NCBI GenBank assembly: GCA_021307315.1
Contig: JAJSPD010000079.1
Location: 1 to 64,000, forward strand
Reading direction: 5' to 3'
Length of the DNA stretch: 64,000 nt
Source of the DNA: Bisporella sp. PMI_857
Taxonomy: Eukaryota; Ascomycota; Leotiomycetes; Helotiales; Helotiaceae
The first letter of the stretch is position 1; each line of letters starts with the position of its first letter. Below, piece after piece: positions 1 to 11,475 of the stretch. Made by a program: the position numbers and the translations under genes. The notes under the pieces are model-generated. The model had not been told where the DNA came from. It searched no databases and was given only the letters and a program-made list of their open reading frames with translations.

Positions 1-23
1 TTGCACTGACATTCGAGATGTAG

Positions 24-485
24 CTTGAACTTCGCTTGATATTAGAAGGCAAAGAAGCGGTTTATGACAATGGGGTACTCTCGGAGCTTACCGTTTCGGT
101 ACGTCGTTCCAAATCTTACTTACATCTTATCATATATTAATTAGTTTCTGTTCCCGAATTGCAGGTCCTCTACCCTATTGCGCTCGCTTCTGCTATCTTT
201 AGCATGCAAGAGGAAGTTGTTCCATTCGAAATGAATTCTACATCTTTTACACTTACAACTTTTCTTCTAATAGTCATAGTGTATGCCATTCAGCGTGTTA
301 CTCTGCCTGCCTCTTGGCTATCATGCTGGCTGCGAAAAACAATTACCTCTTGGATAAAAGTAGAGAAGCTTGAGAGGGACTACGAACTATTGGAGGGTGG
401 GTTTCGGGACAGATTTGCGCCAACGACAGGCGTCTATGCCGACAGAATCATGAGTCCATGGGATGGCAAACACGCACAGTGTTAG
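24..485 (+). CDS. C-terminal part of fungal coiled-coil/membrane protein (paralog of the 4647-6740 gene), 5' end outside window
   Basis: Only the last two exons lie in the window: 24-98 and 165-485, with an intron at 99-164 (GTACGT..TTGCAG). A further acceptor AG ends at 23. The last exon encodes a hydrophobic stretch (about TSFTLTTFLLIVIVYAI), so one C-terminal membrane segment, then a basic and charged tail ending HAQC. The exon junctions fall at the same points as in the complete paralog 4.6 kb downstream. The two also align there (ELRLILEGKEAV against QLRLTVENNEAV, and LYPIALA against ISPVALA). This is a fungus-specific family of unknown function. Its helical-bundle plus C-terminal membrane layout recalls CorA-like proteins, but the GMN transporter motif is not visible, so transport is not claimed. 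Confidence 0.75.
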
Positions 486-1183
486 CGTCAAAAATGGTCG
501 ATGTAGTCTGTTCTATTTTATTTATTTATTTATTTATTTGGGGGGAAATGGGGCGAAAATGATTTTGCAAGTGTCTGTACAGCAGCCGTACTTTGAAGCA
601 AAGAAGGGGAGAGCTAGGTACTACTGTTAATGCGGAAAGCACAAAGTGGATCAATTACTTAAGGAGCCAGAATCTGCCTTCGAAAGTAGTGCTGCATAAA
701 ATATAGGCCAAAAATTAAATCATAAGGTGTATGCACAAACTGAAGCCGATTTCGAGGGAAGGACCGATAGGGAAGACTAAAGGAATCGGAGGGGCCTCGG
801 CCATTAGTTTGGCATTTGGGTGAGTAGAGAAAGGAGAATAGAAGGGATGGCGGAGCAAACAAGCGCCGACGCGATAGTCGCGTTGTGAGCGAACATTGAC
901 TACCAAAAGCTTAGAACAGCAAAAAGCGAGGCATAAAAAGTGTCACGAATCCAATTCTTGCCTTGGTCGGGCGGCTAATAGAAAGGTTTCATTACAAAAG
1001 TACTAAACTAAGGAGGAAAGGTTGAGGATCGAGAATTATGGTGTTGATACCTATGCGTGTATCACGTGCATCTTGCTAAGCAGAGCACAGCACATGCCAT
1101 TTTTGTGTATAATTTCGAGATTTTTTTAAATAAACACTTTTTTTAAAAAGCATATAGGTAATCTGAAAAATAAGTAATATATT
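486..1183. other. Intergenic, no gene recognised
   Basis: This is the 3' flank of the preceding gene. It holds a short TTTA tandem (about 517-539) and is AT-rich from about 1090. Short minus-strand open frames here (659-906) show no family resemblance and overlap each other in different frames. Confidence 0.6.
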
Positions 1184-1434
1184 GACTGTATATATTATGG
1201 CATTTGGCTTAAAACCCGGGTAGAATTATTAATTTACGTAGAGAAGTTTCACAAAACCATTTTACGCAGTCCAGCTAAGAGATTAACCACCTAGATTTCA
1301 AAGCTATTTGTTTGTTTTGATTATCTTCAATTCTGGGGAGCAAGAATAAGAACTGGATTAGGTTTGCAGGGACTTTGGGTTTATGTCTCTATCATTGATT
1401 TGGTTCGGCGCCACGTGAAGTGGGGCTTACATCG
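1184..1434 (+). repeat. AT-shifted copy of the C2H2 gene end/3' flank found at 10040-10295
   Basis: This segment aligns with 10040-10295. Read in frame, it gives a damaged C2H2 finger (C..YGIWLKTRVELLIYVEKFH) matching the better-preserved C..CGIRL..LLIHAERFH of the other copy. The aligned end is a stop after RLTT here and after RSIT there. Similarity continues through the 3' flank (CACCTAGATTTC against CACCTAAATTTC, and GGCGCCACGTGAA against GGCGCCATGTGAA). Most differences in the coding part are C to T or G to A in this copy, for example the second zinc cysteine TGC to TAT and the first histidine CAC to TAC. That is the pattern of repeat-induced point mutation. Confidence 0.65.
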
Positions 1435-4400
1435 GCGTTCTATATAACCCAATGGGCTCGCCCTCATAAAGGTACATTCACAAGTACAATGCTGGCGTTC
1501 ATCGTGGTCCTTGGAACCAAACCTTCCCAAGGTTTTTTTAGAGTTATCTTTTCAGAAAGTTTCCATCTACCCGACGTCCCAAACAAGCGATGCTCCGCCT
1601 CAAGAGATTTCGCACGGGCAATTAGCGGGCCAACATACTTTTCACGACACAATCTCGCCTTCAGGCTGCACTTATCGAATAGCAGATCTCAGTTTTCTCC
1701 AAATGGATGCAGGGTCCAAAGACTCGAACCACTGCTCGTGTCACCATCGCCATCAGTCGAATATGCGTAGCAACACGCAAAACAATTCGTTAATCATCTC
1801 GAAGTTTCGCGCGGGGATTGTTACAGCCATGGACACCAGCCCTTTTATGGAAGCTGTCAATTCAGGAGGAGCCCAATGCAGTCAGGCAAATTCATATTGC
1901 TGATAATTTAGGAATAGCTCAATTTCGGGTCGAATTGGAGAGCAGAACCTTGCTGCTTCTATCAAACAGAGGGGGCTCAAATGCGCTCCGCTAAATATAG
2001 TCCTGTCATCGTCACCGTCTCCAGCATGGCGTCATGATTCCCCATTTCTCAACGCGAAAGGTTTCGAACGGATAGCGGGGATGGCTGTGTTCCCCTGATT
2101 ATGAAGCCGAGAGCTTCTGGTGCTTTGACCGAGGTAGCGGCCTCTACATTTCGCTGCTCGGATTAGGTTGACATTAGATGGACATAAGGCATTCGCAATA
2201 CTAGTGATGGAATACTGGTCGGTGGGTAGTTATAAGTCTGATCCGTGATGACCCACAGCTGTTCGGCTCTGACCATATCGACATTTGTCGCATTCAAAGT
2301 CACCTTCGATAATTTCTTCAAAGTGATCTTCGAATCGAGGATTGCGCACTTGCATTGAAACCCTTTGTGCCACCCCCTTTTGCATGGCGTAATGATCTCC
2401 TGTTAGGATCTTGTACGGAACTTCGGTGTCCGCTGGGAGATCAAACATTGCACGTATCATCCGCAGGGCGAACAGTGCTGATACAGGGTTTATTTGCACA
2501 TGGGTGTGATGGCGTGTTTTTGCGTTACAACGTCACATTATGAACCCTGAATCGTGTTGTTAGCTTCCTTTTTGCACGGGCCAGCAGCTGTCAGTGCTGT
2601 CAGTGCTGTCACTAAGCCTCCAGATTAGCGTAGAAGCTTAATTTTCAGGGGTGGGGATGGAGGCTCCCAGCGCCAAGAGACTCCAGTGAGTGGAATCAAA
2701 CCTTTGATAGACAAGTCGGAATGATAGCAGATTGTCACCAAACTGAAGCAGTTGAGGTGGCTTCTTAAGACCACCAACCGGAAACCAATCCGTCTGAGAT
2801 GCTGCAAAAGCCAAGAATCGACTGAGAACCTTAGCCCGTGGTACTGGGACCGCCACGATGCACCGTTTACCAGGGTTGATCTGCTTCAAGTTGGCTAGTG
2901 TCGGGGAATGCCACCGTGGTAAGGCTGGCGCACCGAGGGATATAAGATATGGATTCCTGAGCATCATGCTCCAACTCTCTCGTACATATCTGTTCTGACA
3001 GCCACCCCCTTGATATAGTCTGAAGTCTAGCGTATGCGTCTCGAACCCTACCAGCATGGAACTACGCGATGACACATCGAGGTGTGGAGGTAGTTTTACC
3101 GATCCGTGTTTGCTGTCCTAAGAAAGTGGAATTAAAGCCTTTAAATACTTTTTTTTCTTGGAACGTGGTTTACCTTTGTATCTGAAGTAAGGTTTGACAT
3201 GCCGACAAAGGCGAAAGAATGTGGGCAGAATGTTGTGGTCCAACAGCCCGTAGGGAAATATTTTGTACCTAGGGGTAGGGTCTGGATAGCAGTAAGTGTA
3301 TTGCATATCACTTAAATTTCCGATAACTAATAAAAAATAGTGTTTAAGTTGAGCACGATGCTTTTATTTACCTCAAAATATCCTTTTTCCATATAAAAGG
3401 GCTTTGTACTTTTCTAGGTATCTTCAGATCGGCGGACTTTGAACTCCGAGATCGATTACATATGCATCTGACCCTGCAGTGTTACCACTACACGGAGATC
3501 GAGGTTAAGCTATTGTTTTAACTCATACAAATCGTAGAAGTGGCCTGGGAACGACTCTGAGGCCACTCTCTTGGTTTCTTCTTCCAGCATTCACATTTCC
3601 TTCGGACGATAATCTGGGGTTCCTCCCTACTGTGCTAATCAATGGCCCCCCGCCTTCGGGCACTGCCGGTGCCACTTCTGGCCAGCCAGACGATGCATGC
3701 AAGCCCAACTGCGCATTCTTCCTCTCTACTGGTGTTCTAATAGTTCCGATATGGGAATTGGTAAGCCCTACCTTGACTCCTAATGGTTACTGGATTTATC
3801 ATGCTAACCCTGGCTTAGCCACCAAAGAAAAAATATACATATATCTGGCAATGTGTGAGTGGATCTTAAGAAGGCAAACTTTACCGGGACCTGACGACGC
3901 CGAGTAGTGTACGTGTGGACATTCAGGTATAAACATAATGGTCAGCAATTGTCCTGGTTGCGAGGCTGCCAGGTGCGCCTATTGCCAGACAACAAAGGTG
4001 CAGGTTCGGGGACTGGTAGGTTGGATAGGCTGGATAGACCACGAGTGGGACTCCGCTAGATGAACACACTGCTAGATAATGAAGGCTCGATGGTAGATAG
4101 GTTGGGCGGGAGGAACAATGCGGTTGGCGACGTGGTCGGTGGTTATGGAAAATGCAATTTTGAGGCAATCTCGAGACCCCATGACTGTTTTTGGTAGCTT
4201 AAAAAGTTGCTGGTTGGTCGGGGACTACGGTGTACGTGTTCGAGCCTCCCCTCTCCCGCCAAAACCAAGAATTACTTCATTCACTAAATCTCCAAGCTTC
4301 GGTAATGAATCTCCGTGTCCTCGTAATACGAAAACTACCTTCTCTTCGAATACCTCACCTTGAGCATGCCTCCTTCAATTGCCAACCTACAAACGTGAGA

Positions 4401-4646
4401 CTTACCATGGCTTTGATAAACGCGTCAACCTTAGCCAATGCAAGTAAACCGTTCTCTGCATGGTGGGCTCTAAACATAGCTAGCTAAATCGTCCATTACC
4501 TCCGAGCAACATAACCATCGAGATCGCGCCTGTGGCTGGGAACATTAGTATTGTCTAATACGCGGCTTCAGCAGGGATAGATTATAAGGAGGAGAACTAC
4601 GCTATAAGGGATTCTGTATTGCTTACATCCATCACAGTAGGGAGCA
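1435..4646. other. Long gene-poor stretch, nothing convincingly coding
   Basis: I found no family motif in either strand. The longest open frame is on the minus strand at 2638-3075 (145 codons). It is fluent but unrecognised and has no flanking exon evidence. A second minus-strand frame (2230-2499) and a plus-strand frame (3632-3907) are likewise unsupported. A degenerate tRNA-like segment lies on the minus strand around 3427-3501 (see the rejected items). The stretch upstream of 4647 should hold the promoter of the next gene. Confidence 0.5.
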
Positions 4647-6740
4647 ATGAGTGGTCAAAGGGGGCATCATCCCTCCGACTGCTACGCTAAAGCGTGGGAT
4701 CCGGAGTTCTCAGAGGATCGGAATTTCAAGGAGGATAAGTCTTACGTCGAGTGCAAAATGGGAATCAATGCAGATGGCGATGACTTTGGCATTTTCTTGC
4801 GAGACTCTGAAGATTCGGTACCCTCTAGTAAGGTTGGGGAAGTAGAAGAATTTGTTCGGGGTGCATGTCTGGATGATCTCAAATCAGGTGCAGGTACAGC
4901 TGGACAAAGGCGTGGCGCATGGCTTGACGACAGGAGTACTCCCTGCTCGACGACCACCCGATGCGTAAGGGAATACGAACGTCGGCTGACTGCGACTACA
5001 CTCTACCGACTCTTGAAACTACCGGTATGGAGTAAACCATGACTTCATCTTGAGAAGAATTCAAAGCTTACCAAGCATGTACTAGCGATATGGTCTTCCA
5101 GACACACCCGATGCAAACAGACGCTTGATGTGAGTGCAGCCTCTTTGGCTTGATAGGCCTCACTAATCATACTCCGCAGCTATATCCAGAATTTGGACCC
5201 TTACTATATTCTGGCTCTTGCGCAAACATCATCGTTTCATCAAGTCACAGTGCTCAGGGATGCTATTTGGAAACACTTGGCACTTCAAACATCAATCAGG
5301 GTCAAGATTCCTGTAAGTACTTAGATTCCTGGGCTGTTAAGTTAATAGACTGGTATTATTTATCTGACTGCACACTTACCATTCGTTCTAGCATATAGGA
5401 TATCCCATCTTCCAATTGGAGCTACATATCCCCTACCTCGCATTGAGACCAGGTCCGCCAAAGGTCCCTTCTCTAAAAAAAGTTAACCGCAATCCGCCAA
5501 GGCAATGGACAGATCTGTCATTCCTAGCGATAGAGTCATCCAAGTTACAGGACCAAGGAGTGTATGGCATACATGAAGCGCAGATCTCGGTTGTCATATG
5601 TGGCTCGGACAATCGGCGGTGGGTTGGATACGGTTTTGTCGACAAGAAATTCGATGATGAAGATATGGGAGACGCGCAGGAGGAGGGCATTCTTGATGAC
5701 CCAATCGCCTCGGATTACGGTCGCATCGATGCAAACCTCCCTCTTTGGGATCCGAGGGAGTACTTTCTGTCCATATTTGAGATCCGAATAGATCAAGTGC
5801 TGAAGGAGTGGGAATTTCTAGTTAGAACAGTAGAGCGCAGCATCAAACGATATGTATTTCGGCCATCTGTCTCCCTCTCATTGATGTCCTCAACGGAGTC
5901 TGTGACCACTAACAAATTGAGCAGAGAACTCAGCATTCTTTTACCTTATCACCACAGCCCGGAAAGGAAGGAGATCAAGCCGAAGATATAAAGAAGTCTT
6001 TTGACTGGACTCACCAAACTATGGATCTCCTAAGCCAGCTGCTGGATGTTCTTTCGGAAACAATCAAGGCTTGGGAGATATTCAACTCTCCAAGCGGGGA
6101 TATTAACTACTTCTCTGATATCTACTCCTCCCAGGATGCCCAGCAGCCTCGTACTCGCCTGTCGCTTCGTGCCATCAAGGAGACAATGGAGACAATGGAA
6201 GGCCTTCAACAAAAATTGTTTCTTCTGGACAAGTCTTGCCGCAATTCGGCCGAGGCTGTGAGTTACAACTATTTTCTTTGCAATTTCCCTGCTAACAGAC
6301 GCAGCTCCAACTTCGCTTAACCGTCGAAAACAATGAAGCAGTGCAGCGCAATGGAGTCACCACAGAATTTACAGTTTCAGTTCGTTCATTGCAAATGCCG
6401 CATCTCTTCGGTAGCTAACTTCCTTCAGATCATCTCCCCTGTTGCGCTTGCTATCGCCTTTTATTCCATGCCACAGGCCGCAGTCCCTGTCAAGCTGGAT
6501 CCCAAATACTTCACTGTTGTCATTTTGTTCATTATGGTTTTGGTGAAGTTGTTGTTTGTCATTCTCTGTGCCATGCCACGTCGGCCCTGGTGGTGGAAGA
6601 AAGTTGTTGCATGGATAAAGAAATTGCGGTTCGATGAAGTGGGTCCCATCTGGCTTGCCTTAAGAAGAGGTCACAATTATCCCGACAATACCATCGACAT
6701 ACGAACCACGGAAGACATGGAGATGACCCTCGGAGTGTAA
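4647..6740 (+). CDS. Fungal coiled-coil protein with C-terminal membrane segment, seven exons, unknown function
   Basis: Proposed exons are 4647-5024, 5086-5129, 5180-5312, 5392-5853, 5925-6257, 6305-6379 and 6429-6740. All six introns have GT..AG ends, and several carry ACTAAC or GCTAAC branch sites. Exon phases join without error. The product has an acidic N-terminus, then the family-typical blocks RRLIYIQNLDPYYILALAQ, HQVTVLRDAIWKHL, FQLELHIPYLALR and WDPREYFLSIFEIRIDQV. A helical region (LLDVLSETIKAWE, SLRAIKETMETME) follows, and near the C-terminus one hydrophobic segment (KYFTVVILFIMVLVKLLFVI). It resembles uncharacterised Pezizomycotina proteins that I recall with the same order of blocks. 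The role is unknown. The fold may be CorA-like, but this copy has no visible GMN motif. Its tandem paralog ends at 485. The second half of the sixth intron's donor choice (6374 or 6380) is open. Confidence 0.8.
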
Positions 6741-7382
6741 AGGTCGCTAGTATAGCATTTGGACGGCGTTGGTGTCGATACTGGACTATTGTATGTTTTG
6801 CTCTCACGGGCATTAGGCAGGCGTTCACAGGTCGTAAAGAGATACCTCTTAGTTACTTAATTTATTCTACAGTGAGCCCCTAGCGAATTTACATACGGGT
6901 CTAAGTATCTGGGATTATTTATAATAATGAGATCTCTATATACTCTTGCCAGGGGGTCCATCGGTGAGTGAATTTGACTCCACATGCAAAGTAGCTTGGG
7001 CAGAACTGCAGAAATACATACTAAGCTTTGACATCAGCGTATTTCTTCCGTCTTGGAAGTTTATCAGACACCGTGAGGCTGCGGACTGTTCCACCGCATC
7101 CAACCAAGTCGGCTAAACCCGAGAGATGCATAAGAGGGCGGAAGAGCTATCACCCTCATTGGAAGTTGCTTTTTCGCCTGCAAAACAACATACCAATCCG
7201 CGGCAACCACGAGGCTGGCTGCCCAAATCGTGCGAGGCCCAACATTTGAACTTCAATAAATGTTGATAAACATTGCCATCGTTCCAAACACCCTGTACAG
7301 TTGCGCGCTCATCCACATGACTCACGTTATTCAATTGAGCCTCTCAATTTAAACACCACCAACAGCAAGTCACTCTGAAGGC
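6741..7382. other. Intergenic, 5' flank of the ArgRS gene
   Basis: I see no gene here. The last 150 bases before 7383 should contain the ArgRS leader. No clear uORF or mitochondrial-targeting extension in frame with the start was noticed. Confidence 0.5.
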
Positions 7383-9380
7383 ATGACGACTCTGACCATT
7401 GATGGCCTTGAGGCGCTTCTCGGAAGATTGGGGCTGAAAATTCCCATCCCGCACTTCCTGGCAGCTGACGTTTTGAACAAGCCTCTAGACATCGGCCGCT
7501 CTTACCTGGCTGATATCCTCTGCAGCCTTGTCGAATCTGATACTGTAAACGCTTACGGATCCGTAACATTGCCCTCTGATATTTATAACGGAGATTTAGC
7601 GGTCATATTACCAAAGCTACAACACGGCGCTGACCCCAACGTCCTTGCCTTTGATCTCATGCAAAGGGTTTGGCACTTTTCTCTTATGAGCTTGTATCGT
7701 TTCAAACCAATCTGACAATTACAACAGTTCCCAGCATGCCCACTTTTTGCCCTTCCTTTCCCAGAAGGCGTCCATCTTCGGATCATGTTTATGCCGCAGA
7801 TGCTTGGACGTCTTTTATTTCCTTACATCAATGACCGCAAAGACTCATACGGCCGGGATGTCTCACTTGGTCTTCTTAATACTTCTTCACCTGAGCTCGG
7901 CCGCAAGAAGCTGGTAGTCGAGTTCTCATCCCCGAACATAGCTAGCGAGTTTCAGGGCAAGCATCTCCGGAGTACCATCCTCGGTGCCTATATTAGCAAC
8001 CTATACGTAACCATGGGCTGGGACGTCGTCAAAATCAACTACCTTGGCGACTGGGGCAAGCCGATCGGGCTGTTGGGTGTGGGATGGGAGAAATTTGGGT
8101 CAGAAGAACTGTTCCAGACTGACCCCGCTGGACATCTCTTTAATGTCTACCACAAAATAAACGACCTGTTTATACCTGAGCAATTGGCCAGCAAGAAGGC
8201 TCGAGATGATGGAAAAGACCCGGCTGAAATTGAAACCCAAGGGCTGTTCGCTGAACGGAACGCATTTTTTAAGAGAATGGAATATGGTGATGAGACCGCT
8301 ATGGCATTGTGGAAGCGGGTCCGCGACGTCAATGTTGAGAACTATACTGAGCTCTATGCTCGGCTGAACGTCAATTTCGACGAGTACTCTGGAGAATCGC
8401 AGGTCAACCCAGAGACTATGGCCGAGGTTGAGGAAACCCTGAAGAGCAAAGGTCTCTGTGAGGAAAGCGGAGGATCCTGGATAATTGACTTGAAGAAGCA
8501 CACAGGGAAAGCTGGCGCGGTAATTATTCGAGACCGCACAGGAAGCAGCACTTACCTGCTTAGAGATCTTGCAGCTGTCTTGGACCGTGCCAGGAAGCAC
8601 TCGTTTGACAAGATGATATACGTGACTGCCGCAGATCAACATACTACTCATTTCTCGCGACTTTTCAGGATCTTGGAGCTTATGGACATGTCCGATCTAG
8701 CGAGCAAACTGCAGCATGTCCACTTCAGCGACGTCTCCCAAATGTCGAAGAAGCTGGGCCATGGGCATATGCTGGGCGAGATTCTCGACCAATGCCAAAG
8801 CGCGATGCAGGGCTCGTTGAATGCAAACCCGGAAAAAGCTGGCCTCCTCGGTAATACGGAAGAGGCAGTGGCCTCGATAGGGATTAGTGCTCTCCTGGCC
8901 CAGGAACTATCTGCCAGAAGGGCAAATGATCACGCCTTTGACATCAGCCAGATGACCTCCTTTGAGCCTGGTACAGGCCCGGATCTACAATACTGGTACG
9001 CAAAGCTGTGTTCCATCCTCAAAACTAATCCGGCCCAGATGGATTTTTCTGATGCGGAATTTGCCTCCCTCAAGGACGAGGATCACACTAGCCTTCTTCG
9101 TCTCCTGGTCCAATACCCTGACGTTACTTTTTCTGCGTACAAGTCCTTAGAGTCGGCTACAGTTATGACCTATCTTGTCAACATCACTGGGCAGCTATCT
9201 TTGTGCTTCCGGGAAAGCGAAGTCGGAACTAGTCTCACTCCAGCTCAAGCGATGTTGTACGCGGCCACGCGAATAGTGCTAGAAAATGGAATGAAGTTGC
9301 TTGGGATTACGCCGGCTGCAAAGTGTGCCTCTTCTAGTTCTTCTGTTGTGCTTATATGCTGACATTCGTCTAGAATTTAA
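7383..9380 (+). CDS. Arginyl-tRNA synthetase (class I), cytosolic type
   Basis: The enzyme charges tRNA-Arg with arginine using ATP. Exons are 7383-7667, 7728-9322 and probably a 7-nt last exon 9374-9380, giving about 628 residues against 607 in yeast. Visible parts in order are the N-terminal Add1-like domain (LEALLGRLGLKIPIP), the catalytic start VVEFSSPNIASEF followed by QGKHLRST, MNYLGDWGK-type INYLGDWGK, EYSGESQV, STYLLRDLAAVL, a KMSKS-region SQMSKKLGHGHMLGEI, GTGPDLQYWYAKL, and the C-terminal anticodon-binding DALR region ending LGITPAAK. The HIGH-type site reads QGKH instead of HAGH. From memory this is normal for filamentous ascomycetes rather than a defect. Reading straight through the last intron would add CASSSSSVVLIC. 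Splicing (GTGTGC..GTCTAG with a GCTGAC branch site) ends the protein at AAKI, as expected for the family. Confidence 0.93.
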
Positions 9381-10000
9381 GATGCAAGGGTCAGAGGAAG
9401 GGAAAGAACAGTAATCCTGACAACTTGAGATTTGAGTGCGCTAGATCGGCTGATGGAAAGCAGCAGCAGCATAATGTATTTGAACGCCAGACGCTTTCCG
9501 TTTCTGCCTCTTGTAACTTGATGTCTGGGCCCACAGAAGGCACGTCTATAAGATCGGATCTTTGGTTTGTCATTTAGCGGTTGGTTGTCGTTCATTGTGA
9601 ATAGCCGATCTAATTCTATTTTAATTATAGGGATAGCTCAGGTAGTCTCCTCCAATTCACCGTGGCTATCCGGGCTCCGGCGCGTCCATGCCGCTTTCGA
9701 AATGCTGGCCTGGAGAGATGCCTCTTGGCAACATTAGATATCGGCCAACATCAGCCTCCCCTCGCTACATGCCAGTGCTAGTCAGAATGACTACGCGCCG
9801 GCCAAATACACCATAACGCGAGATCATAGTTCCACTTAGAATCAAGACAGCAACTTCAGTGACTTGTTATGGCACCCACCGCGCGTCGTAATGTTCGCAT
9901 TACCCCTTCCCCTGGTCCTTCGTCTGTCTTGGGAATCAGTCTCTGACATTGCGTAAGAGGGTTGCCTCGTATGCAACTTCGGGTTCTTTGCGTAGACCTC
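9381..10000. other. Intergenic, 3' flank of ArgRS
   Basis: Minus-strand frames at 9377-9595 and 9842-10042 have no recognisable content. Nothing else was seen. Confidence 0.5.
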
Positions 10001-10295
10001 TTTCTGAAGAAGCATGTGAGCAAGCTCTAAGGGAAGGCCCACATTTATTGTCAGATATGCGGCATCAGGCTACAGGATCGAGCGCAATTACTGATTCACG
10101 CAGAGAGGTTTCATGGAGCCGTCTCACGGGGTCCGGCTGAACGATCAATCACCTAAATTTCCAGAGCTATTGTTTGTCCTGGTTATCTTCCATTCGTCGA
10201 GCAGGAATAAGAATTGGATTACAGGTGTCCCGAGTTATTTTTCTTTGTCCTTGGGTTGGTTTGGCGCCATGTGAACTAGGGCTCATATCTGCATG
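10001..10295 (+). pseudogene. C2H2 zinc-finger gene remnant (3' end plus 3' flank)
   Basis: Read from 10001 in one frame the sequence gives FLKKHVSKL, a TAA stop at 10028-10030, then GKAHIYCQICGIRL..LLIHAERFH and a final stop at 10154-10156. The middle block is a textbook C2H2 finger with spacing C-X2-C-X12-H-X4-H. The preceding HVSKL resembles the histidine side of another finger plus linker, so the TAA breaks an array. No start or upstream exons could be followed. The segment and its 3' flank occur again at 1184-1434, so it belongs to a dispersed repeat or duplicated gene. The function is presumably DNA or RNA binding and is inferred only from the finger. Confidence 0.6.
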
Positions 10296-11109
10296 AAGGA
10301 AGTTCGCTGGCATGATTGACTGGTTAGGGTAACGGGGCGCTGTGAATCGGTTTGCGTAATCTGGTGACAAAGAGGTTGATCTGGTTTCGGCTTCTCCAAG
10401 ACATGTTGGAGCTGCGCCATTTGCCTTCCGATCGAAGCTCAGAAAAAGTACTAATCAGGAAGATTGAAGCGAAGGGGTGACGTATTGCCGCTAATGATGG
10501 ATCTCAGTACCTCGCGACGGCTATGCTTGGCCTGGTGGGTTGATGAGATGGCCCTAGCTAGTAGTATGCGGTGATCATTGCCAAATGGCTTGTTTCAGCC
10601 TTGCAAAGTGGCTGCGAGTTGGCGCGTATTTTCATTCGGGGGACCAAACTTAGGCCAAGGCTATAACAACGAAAGGGGTTATGATAAAAGAAAGGAGCAG
10701 CGCACAAATTGCGACCCTCTACACCTGAATATTCGTGGCTGTTAAGCTTATAACTCCGATAACCTCACTTGCAACTGATCTAGTTTACCACTAAGAGCAG
10801 TATTTGACAGCGTACCTTGCATCCAACATGTCCATTCATACGCCTGGAACAAATAGATATAGCAAATTCCTGGGAGGCACGTATAGGAATTGTCAGTGGT
10901 ATTGCCTGTGCAACGAAAAGGCGAAGCACGTTCAAACCGGAAAAGGAGAAAACAAAGGGCGAGATTGTATGTGAATAAGAATATTCCGTTTCACCTGTAT
11001 AGGAGTGAATCTGATTATTGGCAGGTTACAAATGCGACCTGGACGGAAAGTGCGGATTTTGGCTCTGGGCAGAACATGCCCCTGAAGCCTCAGGTGCTTG
11101 GCCACTTCT
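10296..11109. other. Intergenic, no gene recognised
   Basis: A plus-strand frame at 10890-11120 is basic and low in complexity with no start context. It overlaps the next gene's start in another frame and is not accepted. Nothing else was seen. Confidence 0.5.
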
Positions 11110-11475
11110 ATGTCACCTGAACCCCAAACCCCATCCAGGCCACGCCGAATTAGTATCGAATCGCGTTCGCAGTTGGGCCTTTCGACAGGTCTAAAGAACA
11201 CGCTTCAGAGAAATTCGAACAGCGCTGCATCTGATCGAGTGCTTCGGAGTAGTCAACAAGCAGCACCAACTTCCACTCAGGCGGATCGGTTCTCGCCTCG
11301 TCCTCCCACCCCAGATGACGAAAACGAGCTTGCCACAAGAGTAATAAATCTACTTAAAGGTTACGATATACAGCTCAGCTCCAAAGTAAGGCGTAGGCTA
11401 TACGTGTTAGTAGAAGATTATGTGAACGACATGGAAGTGGAGTTGGATCTATGTAAAGTGAAACTTGAAGATTAA
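11110..11475 (+). CDS. Small hypothetical protein, Pro/Ser-rich with helical C-terminus
   Basis: From the ATG at 11110 the frame encodes 121 residues. The first half is rich in Ser, Pro, Thr and Arg (SPEPQTPSRPRRIS, FSPRPPTPDDE) and looks disordered. The second half looks like an amphipathic helix (ELATRVINLLKGYDI, VRRRLYVLVEDYV). There is no signal peptide, membrane segment or known domain. The frame opens slightly further upstream on a TTG, but ATG at 11110 is the first plausible start. The composition is not that of a random shadow frame, and no overlapping frame competes. I do not recognise a family. Confidence 0.45.
   Translation: MSPEPQTPSRPRRISIESRSQLGLSTGLKNTLQRNSNSAASDRVLRSSQQAAPTSTQADRFSPRPPTPDDENELATRVINLLKGYDIQLSSKVRRRLYVLVEDYVNDMEVELDLCKVKLED

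Noticed and set aside
2638..3075. 145-codon minus-strand open frame
   Set aside because: Fluent but unrecognised, with no exon partners, start context or neighbour evidence.
3427..3501. tRNA-like segment on the minus strand (GTAGTGGTAACAC and GAGTTCAAAGTCC words)
   Set aside because: Box A- and box B-like words exist, but acceptor and T-stem pairing fail, so it is at best a degenerate tRNA-derived repeat.
8100..8651. 183-codon minus-strand frame
   Set aside because: Antisense shadow of the ArgRS coding region.
7383..9380. QGKH in place of HAGH as a sign of a dead or specialised ArgRS
   Set aside because: From memory this form is usual in filamentous ascomycete ArgRS, and all other motifs are intact.
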